A stretch of 64,000 nt of DNA from Anthoceros angustus (Eukaryota; Streptophyta; Anthocerotopsida; Anthocerotales; Anthocerotaceae), in NCBI GenBank assembly GCA_010909165.1, contig MU008178.1:198369-262368 (forward strand). The letters are read 5' to 3'. The notes beneath the pieces are model-generated. The model ran no database searches, was not told the origin of the DNA, and saw only the letters and a list, made by a program, of their open reading frames with translations. Position numbers and translations under genes: made by a program. Of the stretch, positions 11,936 through 22,191 are shown piece after piece. Position 1 is the stretch's first letter, and each line of letters begins with the position of its first letter.

Positions 11936-12394
11936 TGGGAGGAGGAGGGAGGACAGGTGGGGGCACGGGTGTGGCGGTGCGAGGCAGGTCCAACGGAGGC
12001 AGCGTTTATGGCTGGGGAAAGTTAAATCTGGTGTGTTGGTTATGGTTAGCTTAACAAGGTGGTCATACCCTTTGGTATCTTGTACCGAAGAGGTACAACT
12101 CTTCAGACAGGCTATAAAAGCCCGGCCTGGGTCCGTGTCTGCGGGCTCTTGAGAGGTGTTCTGGTTTCTGGCAAGGGGTTTACATTTTTGTCGACGAGAG
12201 ACTTTTAGTTCTTGGCGTGGGGTTTAGCAATTTTTGCCTCTTTGTGTTTGGTAGGGGTTCTTGTGGCCTAGTGCAACTTTGGGCAGTCGAGGCGGTTTTC
12301 CGGTTCGGGTGTTGGCTTTGGCGGCGTTCCTGGGTGAGTGGGGGTTTTTCCATGTGGCTCGACAGGTGCATTTTTACGACATCATTGAACAAGC

Positions 12395-14450
12395 TTGGTT
12401 TTTCCAAAGTGGCGTGGTAAGTCCGTAGCGTGGGGTGCAGTAGTGCATTTTAGCAATTTTCAGGTTGTTCTCTTTTTGGCCATAGGGCCCCTTACTTCTG
12501 CTCTTAAGAAGGACACTCCTTGTCCCGTGTGCAAGAAATTATTTAAGCCTTGGGGAGTTAGGAGCCACATAGGTCTAGTTCACAAAGACTTCGATCAGAT
12601 TACTTGGGAGGCTTAGTTGAGGCTTGCTTCTTCTTCGAGTGTTGTCCCCCCGGCTTTAGATATCCCTCCTGGGCCCTCTCCAGAGTCTTAGCAATGGTTG
12701 CGGGGGTGGGCTGATCATCTTTTGGCCTTGTATGAAGCGCGGTTCCCAGGACCACTCCTTTTTCGATGCCTCCCGTGGCACCTATAGGTTGACATCCGCC
12801 TTGCTTATTGCCTTCCCTTGGAGCCCCTCGCGTTGGATCCCCGAGATGATGCTGCTTGGGCTTTGTTCTTGTTTCTCCCTCGATGGTGTCTCTGTTGCTC
12901 TCGAGCCGGTTTTTCTGAGCATTGGGAGGTTGCCTTTTGTCTTTGCCGATTCTTGGCGGGGAATTGGGAAGTTCTACAAGAGGAGGCTAGACGCACAGCA
13001 AGATCTAGGTTGGACTCTGCTAAGGTAGATCGTGTTTGTCCAGACCCCACAAAGGTGCGATTCAAACGGTGCCTCCTGCTAGGTCGCACTGGGGAGTATG
13101 CTAGGGCTGCTTGGACTCTTCGCCCGGAGCTTGTGGCGGATGCCCCCAGGGAAACCATCGTCGCTCTTCGCGCCCTTCACCTGGGCCCTGTGGACCCATC
13201 TTGCGAGGCATTCGAGACTTCGTCCCCGAGGAGCTCTTTTGTTTCGACAAGGCGGTCTTCGGCCAGGCCCCTTATAGTGCCCCACGCCTTTCTTTAAGTG
13301 GCCTATCTGGAACGGTCTATGACCACCTCCGAGACCATTTTACTCTAGAGGACCTCTCTAGCGGCTTTTTCGAGCTGATTCTTCCAGTAGCCACTGTGGC
13401 GAGGGGGGAGACTGCTCCTCAGATTTCTCAAGTTTTGGGTGCGAGCAGGTTGTTGGTTATGGAGAAGCCCACCCCTGGAGTGCACCCTATCGTTGTTGGG
13501 GAGGCATTCTTGTGGCTTATTGGTTGTAGCATAGCCATCCAGCCCCGAGAGCAGTTCCAGGCCCATCTAAGTCCCCACCAATTTGGAATTGCTACTCCGG
13601 GGGGTTGCAAGTCCGTGGCATTTGGGGTGGACGTCCTCTTGAAACCCATCCGGATTGGATCGCTCTTCATGTTGACGTCGAGAATGCCTCTAACACTGTC
13701 TTTAGGGCGGCTATCTTCGACGAGCTCAAGGATGTGGGAGGACTGCTGGCTGGCCTTATCCCCTTTGTCCGCTCCTTTTATGGGTTTGGTCTTCGTGGGG
13801 TGTTTCGCCCTCTCTTCAGTACCCAGAAGGGGACATTGCTTCTTTGCAAGGGCTTCGTGTTCTTGGCGTCCTGGTGGGGCCCCCGGTTTTCATTCAAGAA
13901 TTCGTGGATGTGGCTTTGACCAAGAATTTGGGGCACATTGATGACCTTTCTCAGCTAGGGGACCCGTAGGTGACATTTGGGATCCTCTCTTTGTACTTCG
14001 CGCGGCGGCTTGGGTACCTTCTCCGTATGGTACCTCCTTCTCTAGCTTTCTTCTTCCACAGGGGAGCTTTCGACAAAAGGATTATGTAGGCTTTGGGTGA
14101 TATCATTAGCCCTAGCACCTTCAAGTGTACCGCCGAGGATTTGGCGAAGCAGCAGGCTTCCCTTCCTGTCGCTTTTGGGGGCACTAGTCTGTTGGCTACG
14201 GAGGTCTCTGCACCGACGGTCTTCTAAGGGAGATGGGCCCTCTCTGCCCCCATCCTGCCTCTCGATTCTTAATTTGGGACTCCCACATCTTAGAGGCATT
14301 CGTCTCGGGCGTGGAGAAGGGGGTTTTCCTCTTATAGGCATCCTTGAGGTTTGGCCAGGGGACTTTTATCGTCTGAGACTGGGGTCAGCTTGCCACATTT
14401 CTTCTCACTCCCCGAGGTTGTCTCCTGCCTTGCTCGGTTCGATAGCTCCA
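12395..14450 (+). mobile_element. Degenerate non-LTR retrotransposon with CCHH zinc finger and reverse transcriptase
   Basis: The order of signals fits a non-LTR element. At 12500-12616 there is a CCHH finger (CPVCKKLF then HIGLVH). At 12818-13300 come open stretches with RCLLLGRTGEYARAAWTL. At 13290-13940, across frames, come reverse-transcriptase-like blocks (VHPIVVGEAFLW, then LHVDVENASNTVFRAAIF, then GGLLAGLIPFVRSFYG). The reading frame changes several times and stops interrupt it, so the copy is dead. An N-terminal CCHH finger is typical of R2-like and related clades, but the clade cannot be fixed from this remnant. Element ends and target duplications were not found. Confidence 0.65.
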
Positions 14451-14987
14451 ACTTTGTTCGCTCTTAAATTAAGAGGCGATTTGCAAGATGCAGACGTAGT
14501 TGCAGACAACGAGTTAGAGCTAGAGTTTACTGACATGAATAGTAGTGGAACTCCAAGAGTCCCGTCCATACCTGTCAGAGAAAGGCAGGCACGACTGACA
14601 GCTGCCACAATAAACTGATCGTGAAAACAACAACTTGCTGGTAATGCACATATTTTGTTCGGAGAAAAAACTTGCCAAGTCACCCGCAGCTGGAAAGAAA
14701 AATCGTATGACATCATGGTCAGCATCAGGTCTGGCTATTGGTGGAAAAGGACAAGCAGTCACGGCAAAATCCAAGACAGTAGTATGAGGAGGAGATTGTT
14801 GTTTATTTAGAAATTACCAGAAAAAATCGGTCTACTTCCAAAAAAGGGTTTTCAAAATTTGATTATGAAATGTTAAACTAAGCATTGTGGGAAGATTCAT
14901 GAAGCTAAGCTATTACTCGCTCCAAAACCATAATATTTTGTCAAAGATTCACAAGATTTAAGAAGCATGAGCACTAGTCTATTTTGA
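14451..14987. other. No supported gene
   Basis: Downstream of the retroelement remnant the base composition turns AT-rich by about 14790. Short ORFs on both strands show no domain and no splice support. Confidence 0.4.
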
Positions 14988-15458
14988 TTAGATAACAAAA
15001 TCTGGACTAGGTGCATCAATCACAGGTGGCCAAATATCCGGGGAAGGCCATATGTTAGGACAAGAGTATATGTTGTTATCTTTGTTTGGAAAATATCTAT
15101 ATGTCAGAATACATTCTACGGCGGCATATTTACCACCTATTCTTTTCCTACAAAGATCTAAAACTCTATCTGCAATATTTGTTAAACATAGCCAACATGA
15201 TGCTTGTTGTTGAATGATCGGCTCATGATTCAAACATTGAACTGCACCTTGAAATGCAAGGGTATTTCGTGTATATCGGTTAGGATAGACAAGAGCTCCA
15301 GCGTTAATCATGGATTTTATATTACTTTGTAATAACCAACTCAATCTACCCTTGAATTGTATTTCCTCACATTCATGTGTAACATAGGTTACTTCATTTG
15401 CTGTTCCCCATATTATGTAAGGATTCAGTAAAGCTACTAAAAATAAAATAAAATACAT
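14988..15458 (-). CDS. Secreted Gnk2/DUF26 (ginkbilobin-like) protein
   Basis: A single open frame with a signal peptide (MYFILFLVALLNPYI, about 20 residues) followed by one DUF26/Gnk2 domain. Family hallmarks are THECEEIQF near the mature N-terminus, NTLAFQGAVQC, the Cys pair in SCWLCLTNIADRVLDLC, then GGKYAAVECILTYRYF. Ginkbilobin binds mannose and inhibits fungi. Plant cysteine-rich secreted proteins of this class act in the apoplast. I start at 15458 because the signal peptide begins there (156 residues); the frame is open to 15596, which would add 46 residues with no clear role. The spacing before the CxxC is longer (12 residues) than the usual C-x8-C-x2-C, so the fold may be slightly altered. 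It is a lone gene in an AT-rich island. Confidence 0.75.
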   Translation of the reverse strand: MYFILFLVALLNPYIIWGTANEVTYVTHECEEIQFKGRLSWLLQSNIKSMINAGALVYPNRYTRNTLAFQGAVQCLNHEPIIQQQASCWLCLTNIADRVLDLCRKRIGGKYAAVECILTYRYFPNKDNNIYSCPNIWPSPDIWPPVIDAPSPDFVI

Positions 15459-15596
15459 TCTCCCATATTTTGGAGGTTTGAAGACAATTTTAGGAATCCG
15501 CATGTACATAGTTTTATAAGCAAAATTCATATACACTTTAATAGAAAACCTCAATATTTTTCTACAGATGGATAAGTAGATATGGAGAGGTCTCAT

Positions 15597-16430
15597 GCAA
15601 TATGTTCTTTGTATATAGGAAATATTACGTATTCCAAAAAAAAATTATTTTATTATTATATTTATTTAAGTTCAAAAGAAAAAAATATTCCATCATTTGT
15701 TACATCTAAGATTCTTGTTCCATTTGTACCAGATAGATTCGAGTTTGCATAGGTATTCCATATTAAGTATCGTAATATAAATAGAATATATCTGAGTTTG
15801 TACATATATTTTATATTATACTAAATATAAATTTATTCCATTTATAAGTTAGGACCTCTCCGTACTGACGACACGAAATAAACTACGAACATGAACTAGA
15901 GCCACGTATGAAAAACAATTCAGTTCCCTCAAACAACACGAATTGAACAACGGACATAATCTAGAGCCATGTAGGAAAAGCCATTGAGTTCCTTTGAACT
16001 GAACCGTCTGCCAATTACGCACAACTAAAATTGAATCAAACCCTTTCAGATAGATCCAGCGCCCTGAATGATGATTTTTATTTTATTTTAACATTATAGT
16101 TTAACCTTTACCATTTTATACTGTTCTAGGGTGTAACCTCATATGTTTCGTTCCAGACTCCGTGCTTGATGACGTTGTGAGAATCGGGAGGGAAACAAAT
16201 GAGATAAAAAATAGAGTAATAAGAAGTAAAAATTATATTTACTATTTTACCTCAATTCAGCCGAATCATAGAGGATTTGCAGATTGTTTAGTTCACTAAT
16301 CGATTCGATCTAAACAAAACTACACCCGCCACATCAGCCAACTGTCCGTGTTCTAGTTTTTGTAGTTCAAATCCGCCATGTCGCCAACTAGCAGGTGAAC
16401 TGTAATTCAACTACACCCGAACCGCCAGTA
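15597..16430. other. AT-rich DNA without genes
   Basis: Strongly AT-rich with short T and A runs. This would hold the promoter of the Gnk2 gene read leftward. No ORF with support. Confidence 0.5.
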
Positions 16431-16433
16431 CGG

Positions 16434-16730
16434 AGATGTCTTAGGTATGCAAACCCAACAATGTCACGGTTGGTCCTCCCCTTCAGATATAAGTTCATTG
16501 AAACTCCATACATAAGTTCATTGCAACTCCATACATATGTTCATTGCAACTCCATACATAAGTCCATTGGGACTCTATGCATAAGTCCATTGGAACTGCA
16601 TAATTCGAAGATGTCCTAGGTATGCAAACCCAACATCGTCATGACTCCTTCTCCCCTCGGGAACTCCATACATAAGTTCATTGAAACTCCATACATAAGT
16701 TCATTGAAACTCCTTATTTAAGTATATGAA
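16434..16730. repeat. 23-bp tandem repeats inside a ~175-bp imperfect duplication
   Basis: Units of ccatacataagttcattgaaa type (23 bp) recur at about 16490-16600 and again at 16661-16715. They are preceded in both places by a shared block, agatgtcttaggtatgcaaa and its close variant (16434 and 16609), so a larger block was duplicated as well. Confidence 0.85.
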
Positions 16731-16785
16731 TCCCTTTAAGGTGTGACATTCAAACATGAATTCGTTGCAGTTCTCTTCAAGGTGT

Positions 16786-16915
16786 GAGTTCATTGGAGTT
16801 CATTAAACAAGTTTAGACATGAGTTCATTGGAGTTCATTAAACAAGTTTAGACATGAGTTCATTGGAGTTCATTAAACAAGTTTAGACATGAGTTCATTG
16901 GAGTTCATTAAACAA
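16786..16915. repeat. 35-bp tandem repeat, 3.7 copies
   Basis: The unit begins gagttcattggagttcatta and ends tttagacat. Copies start at 16786, 16821, 16856 and 16891 and are essentially identical, which points to recent expansion. Confidence 0.95.
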
Positions 16916-17263
16916 GTGCTTGAACGCATTAGTGCTTGAATAGGATGCCATCCATCCCCAAGTTGCCCTTTGCAAGGCTGCCAGTTGGTAGTGCCCTTGA
17001 GGGTTACTTCATATCAAAATCCTAGTGCCAGACTTCTATGTATACTTTAAAATAATTATAAAATCTCTAAATTCATCAAATAAATTTAATATCTATAAAA
17101 TCTCCAAATTCACTAAAAAAATATACCCCGAAATCAATACAAAACCAACTTGGTCGCTTGCAAGTAATATAATATTTTTTAAAGCTATAAGATGGACAAA
17201 TATACAAGTAATGTAATATATATGAAGCTCTGAGATGAACAGGTGACATAATATATATGAAGC

Positions 17264-17367
17264 TCTTCAGACCTGAGCTGCAAGATAAACATGTTGCTTC
17301 TCACGCACCAAATAGTCTTCAGATCTGAGCTGCAAGATAAACACGTTGCTTCTCACGCACCAAATAG
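17264..17367. repeat. 52-bp tandem repeat, two copies
   Basis: Two units (tcttcagacctgagctgcaa to cgcaccaaatag) starting at 17264 and 17316 and differing at a few bases. A partial third piece (acgcaccaaatagacg) follows up to the stop of the carboxypeptidase gene. Confidence 0.9.
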
Positions 17368-17391
17368 ACGCACCAAATAGACGATCGCAAC

Positions 17392-19838
17392 TCAGATGCC
17401 AGGACGTTTGGACACAACGGTCCATCGTGGCACTCGACGGTTGGCGAAAGCTCGGTGACTAAATAACAAGAGTAGCAGCACCGCAAACATGATACCGAAG
17501 AGCTGATGCGTATCCTCCATCCCGGTCCCGGTCTTCTCCCCGTAATAAACTTTCAACCACCGTTTTACGTGCTTTATCTCTGTCTCCCGCTGCTGCACCA
17601 GCCACGTGGGGTCCTTTGCTGTTGATGGCCTCAGATCAAGGTGATGGGCTCCTGTACATACATCAGATGCACTGTTGGGGCAGGGCTGATAAGACACAAG
17701 GAACATAAGCAGTACTGTTGTAGAAATCGCAGGCGTACCCTCTGGCACGACGCTCGCGACAATGGTGTTGGATATATCCCGTAAAACGCTGAAACCAAAG
17801 ACAACAGTATAAGGATGAGACTGCAGTAGAAGAAACAAAGCAGTAATTCCTACGACAGAAGTGCTCTGACCTTCCGCCACTCCACGGGTCCAGGAGGCCA
17901 TTTGAGAACAAAATGTTGCTGCCAAAGTGCTTTAACACACTCTCAATATCCTGCACCCACCCGAGTCAGTTGGGCTGTGAGGCGGCGAATACCTTCTACT
18001 TCAGGGAGCTGCACAAGAGAGGAGAAACGTGTACTCACCTCACCACCAAATTCAGAGATGATCCAGTTCGGCCTTGGCTTCACACCGTAACTCTGGATGC
18101 AGCCCTGTTCGTAGAGGTCATAATCCCATGGGTACGGTGGGAACATACTGTTGTTCGGATTGCTGCTCATAGGCATTACCATCTCAGTGCAGGCCTGGAC
18201 AAAACACAAGAACGCGGTGTCTGAGCGACACCATCAATGGGTTGGTAGGCACTAGCTGACATGATGGTGCCATGAAGAAGGAGCTGTTTCCCACCTGCCA
18301 GTCCCATCCATTCATTCCATGCGGATCATCACCAGGGTCGAAACAAGTCTCGGTACCTGTGAAGTTGTAGTACACACTGATACCAGCAAAGATGCGGGAT
18401 AGGATTCCAGAGCCGTCGGGCAGACCATCTATTGCCTTGCAAAGCTGGGCACAACGCAGACCACAGTCTTCGTTGCGGATCAACATGATTACGGGAGCAC
18501 AAAAAGAGTTTGTTGCCTCTCATGCTTGATGGTTCAGTACCTCTCGGACAGGATGGGCAGGCAAGGGCATTAAGAAGTCCGCAGCATAGGGATAGTTGAC
18601 CATGGCCAGATATGCGTAAGCAGAGTACAACCAGTCTTGCAGTTCCCAGGTGCCCTTGAAGTCTCTGAGGATCATGTGAAAGTAAGATTACTGGCTGGGT
18701 ACAGAGAAAGCAACACAGGAGCAATAATGGAGCCAGTACCTGCATGCGTGAAAGATAACGCTGAGATTGTGCAAGCCACCATTTTGGAGGCCTAAAGCCT
18801 CAATCTCGTCCCAAGATCTGAGAATCACGTCAAAGCAACTCTCACTCTCTTGCTGCACTCAACGCAAAGCAGCGCCAAATGTCAAGTACCCGAACTGACC
18901 CTGTTGCCCAAGCCATCCTAATCAGAACCGTCAGAAGGAAAGAAATAAAGACCTTGAAATCCGACGATACGATTCGATTGAAAGTGTCGTGGGGTACAAT
19001 GTCTCCGAATTGCAGAATAGGTGCTGACGACGCCACAGCTCCAATGGCAACATGCGGGTATTTGAGACGAAACCAAGCAGCCAGCACTGCAGGCGGGTTA
19101 CCGCTCCACCCTTAGCCTCAACACTCCTCCCCCGCTTACAGCTCCAAGTACCGCATACCACAGAAATACTTACTCCCACCATAGGAGCCACCGAAGAGCA
19201 CCACAGGCGATCCCTCAGCAGACAAATTGCGCTTCAAATCCGAGATCAGAGTCACGTAATCCGCCAACGCCTGCTCCGAAGTGAGGTGCGCCAGGGAAGC
19301 CCCGTCCTTGTAGGCCAGCTCGCGGCTTCCAAACGGCATAGACTCCCCATAGTAGCGGTGCTGGACGGCAGCGGCAGATCAGCAGCTTGCCACTGCTCGC
19401 ACAGGCATAGCACCGCATCGGCATGGCAATGGCACTCACCTCAGGGAAGAGCAGCAACGCCTGGAAGAGCGGCGCAATCTCCCAAAGAAAGCCGGAATTC
19501 TGCGCGAACCACTCAATGTCCCCCTCGTTCCCGCAGTAGAGGAAGATGGGCGCCTGCCTGTCCGCGCCTCCCCAGAATTGGTCGCTGATGAGATACCGCT
19601 CCTGGAACGTGCCGTTTTCCCACTGCGCGAAGCTGAAGTGGTCCAGCGTCTGCGTGAAGTAGCGCACCTGGTAGGCCGGGGAGCTCGCTACTCCTGCTCG
19701 TCGAGGAGCCCGCCATGGCTGCCCTCGGAGCTTGAATGGCCTCTGCTGCTGTTGTTCCTCGCCGGCTGCTTGCTGAAAATGCACTTGCAGCAACAACAGC
19801 AGCATGCACATGCGGAGCGGCCATGCCATAAGAGCCAT
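17392..19838 (-). CDS. Serine carboxypeptidase, peptidase family S28 (lysosomal Pro-X carboxypeptidase-like)
   Basis: S28 enzymes remove residues after proline and work in acidic compartments or the apoplast. Ten exons join in phase: 19838-19440, 19360-19174, 19086-18953, 18852-18740, 18664-18541, 18444-18295, 18194-18039, 17950-17871, 17788-17739 and 17651-17392 (550 residues). A signal peptide ([12 protein letters not shown]) starts the protein. [12 protein letters not shown] is the family opening. The nucleophile sits in GGSYGG, split by intron 2. The acid Asp is in [12 protein letters not shown] and the catalytic His in GAHHLDLR. Other blocks are [16 protein letters not shown] and [10 protein letters not shown]. 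After the catalytic part a hydrophobic stretch ([12 protein letters not shown]) lies about 30 residues from the C-terminus, which could anchor it in a membrane. Exon 3 uses a GTCTTT donor, somewhat unusual. The family call is firm; substrate is inferred. Confidence 0.93.
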
Positions 19839-20016
19839 CGCTCGCCACTGAACTTGAGGAATATGGGATAATTATACATATGAACAAGAAGGGCTCTCGC
19901 TCCTGGGGCCGGGTAGGGAGGTGGATCGAAGGAAGTGAAGAGTGTAGATTATTGTGGAATACAAGGAGGCCTGCCAGTGCGTACCTAGGAGAAGGATGGA
20001 TCTGTGAGGAGCAAGA

Positions 20017-20967
20017 TCAGGTGAGCTGCAGGGACTGCAAGGCAACCTTGGCAGCGACAGAGGCCCGGCTGTGGAGCGCGTACTGCATGGCGTGCGTGAG
20101 CCGCTGAAGAGTGTCGGTGCATTCCATGGCCGCCAGGCGCTGCTGCAGCAGCGCGTGCAGGTCGGCCGGAGAGGCTCCCGACACCGGCTGCAGGGCCGCG
20201 AACGACAGCCTCTCCTCCGGCGACGCGGAAGGGAGCAAACCCGCGGCCTCCAGCTCCGGCACCGGCGCCTGCTGCGCCCACTGCATCGCGCGCTCCAGCG
20301 GCGTTTGCATCTGCTCGCTCAGCGAGCGCACCCGGAGCTTGAGCTGGAGGTACTGCACCTGAGCAAGCGTCTTCTTGAGCTCCTCGGCGGCAACTCCCAT
20401 GGCCAGGTCTGAGTCCCCGTCCGAGGGCCGCTCGTCCACCAGTGCCTCCACTCTGGCCTGCAGGAAGGGCTGCGTCTTGGTCACCTCCACCAGCGACAGC
20501 CGCGCCACGCCCTGCACTGTCACCAGCGCGCCTCCCATCTCCAGCCGCTTCACTCCCAGGACGCGGCACAGGCAGGCGTGGGAGGCCACCATGCTCTGCT
20601 GCTGCTGCTGATGCTGCTGCTGCTGGACCAGGATGTGCGACAGGAGGCGGTCTGGTCGCCGCAACACCGCGTCCAGCAGAGCCAGGAACCGGGCTTCGTA
20701 CAGGTGCAGCGACTTGGTGGATCCCGGCACCATCACCTCCGCGGGGCTGAAGGGGAGGCAGGCGAGCTCCAGGTCCTGCTTCTTCTCCGCGCACCGAACC
20801 CTAACCTGAACCTGCTCGTGCCGGCCATGGCGATGGTACAATCCTAGCACTCTGCTGGACCTGCTGTCCCTCGCCACGCCCTGCCCTGGCTTCTGCATTG
20901 TCCTTGCTGTTGTTGTTGCTGGCCATGGCGGACGCAGCACCACTGCGACTGCCGCGCCTGTTCCCAT
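20017..20967 (-). CDS. LON N-terminal (substrate-binding) domain protein, probably plastid-targeted
   Basis: An intronless gene of 316 codons. The first 50 residues are rich in Ala, Arg, Thr and Ser, like a transit peptide. Then comes a LON-N domain: ELACLPFSPAEVMVPGS, KSLHLYEARFLALLDAVL, followed by SHACLCRVLGV and ALVTVQGVARLSLVEV. The C-terminal half is helical (LAQVQYLQLKLRVRSLSE) and ends with AALQPVSGASPADLHALL. There is no AAA+ ATPase and no protease domain, so this is one of the stand-alone LON-domain proteins of plants and bacteria, whose role is not settled. A Gln run coded by CAG repeats (20606-20635) interrupts the domain. Start at 20967; a shorter start is possible. Confidence 0.8.
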   Translation of the reverse strand: MGTGAAVAVVLRPPWPATTTARTMQKPGQGVARDSRSSRVLGLYHRHGRHEQVQVRVRCAEKKQDLELACLPFSPAEVMVPGSTKSLHLYEARFLALLDAVLRRPDRLLSHILVQQQQHQQQQQSMVASHACLCRVLGVKRLEMGGALVTVQGVARLSLVEVTKTQPFLQARVEALVDERPSDGDSDLAMGVAAEELKKTLAQVQYLQLKLRVRSLSEQMQTPLERAMQWAQQAPVPELEAAGLLPSASPEERLSFAALQPVSGASPADLHALLQQRLAAMECTDTLQRLTHAMQYALHSRASVAAKVALQSLQLT

Positions 20968-22191
20968 TGCTGCCCGGCACTCTCACACCGGCCCGGTACC
21001 TCACCAGGCTCTCACGTAGATGACCAACCGAACCTGACCTTCACCTCCCTCCCTGGTTTGCCCTAACCTCATGAGCAGCACACGCGCCTGCTGCCCTTCG
21101 TCACTTGTAATCTAGCTGGCTCACTCACATGCCGTGCTCCTCATCTGCCTCAACCAAAATGTGCGCAAACGCCTCCAGCTCATGAGCTCCAGGCCTGCGC
21201 GTTCTCGTAGTCTCTCCAGATGCAAATCTGACGCATTCGGTGGTGCTATCACTTCGTTGGAGATGGAATGAAAGGGAAGCCTGAAGTGCCCCGTCTAAAG
21301 AGCTCCCATTTCTGCCTGCCTTGTTTAACCCCAAGATGAGAAATGGTATTCAAATGGACTGCGTACCAGTTTGCTTAACACCAAGGTGACAAAGATCTCA
21401 AATCGAGCTTGAAGATCGATTGAATCGCGGGGCTTCTATCCATCCACAAAGTTGATTGAACCGCAGAGCTGCTATCGATCTAGCAAAGAGGTCTCCGAAC
21501 CACGAACACAACCGAGCATTACGCAGATCTTCCCAAGCGGCACAAGAGGAGTAGGCAGGCTAGGTTCTGTTGCTAGCCTTCCATCCTCGGCCACCTGCCC
21601 TGTGAACGCGCTCTTCTCGTAGCATTGCAAAAATTAGTCTCCAAACATCCAACTGGAGAGTCACAAGGGACGCCAATCGCGACATTACGCATCGTATCTT
21701 CCAGCCGCTGCCGCAAAACGGCTGGCTTGGAATCAAAATATGAATCTTAAGACGCGTATGCGCAGGAAAGGAGATGACGCGCGATCGCAAGGGCTGAGCT
21801 GATGAGCTTGACCTAGCTATGGCGTGCTTGACATTCCACACAAGGCAGCAGCAACAGACGCGGCAGGAGAAGGATAATAACACTGGCAATGAATGGCTGC
21901 TGTTGGGGGGAGCGTGAGGGCAAGCGGGCAGGCACGAGCCTGCAACCTTGCCTCCACGGGCCCTCCTCTTTCCACCCATTTTTAGTCCACTTGTCACCAG
22001 CACACGACATGATGGGCAGGAAAATCGGCTAGGCAGTTGCCATTGGCATCTCACGGTCTCCATCCTGCTCGCTGCCCTTGGTATCTGCTCGGCGCGTTTT
22101 GGGCTTTGGGCGACATCACAGGCAGGTGCTTCTGCTGCTGCCGGTGCAGCCCCAGCACCATCACCTCCCCTGCCTGCCATGTGACTTGCTC
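20968..22191. promoter_or_regulatory. Divergent intergenic region between the LON-domain gene and VPS50
   Basis: The two genes face away from each other over about 1.2 kb, so both promoters must lie here. A minus-strand frame of 206 codons (21560-22180) shows no domain and is taken as chance. No core promoter motif could be assigned with confidence. Confidence 0.4.

Noticed and set aside
11569-12025. Several long ORFs on both strands over the G-rich array
   Set aside because: They come from low-complexity tandem repeats (Pro/His/Ala or Gly/Trp runs) and lack any domain or splice context.
16434-17367. Possible CRISPR-like array
   Set aside because: Repeats are direct and contiguous with no unique spacers of even length, and the genome is eukaryotic.
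19985-20794. Minus-strand frame of 269 codons overlapping the LON-domain gene
   Set aside because: It is a shadow in another frame of a GC-rich exon; the LON-N blocks are in the 316-codon frame.
21560-22180. Minus-strand frame of 206 codons upstream of VPS50
   Set aside because: No domain, mixed composition, no splice-supported continuation; it lies in the divergent promoter region.
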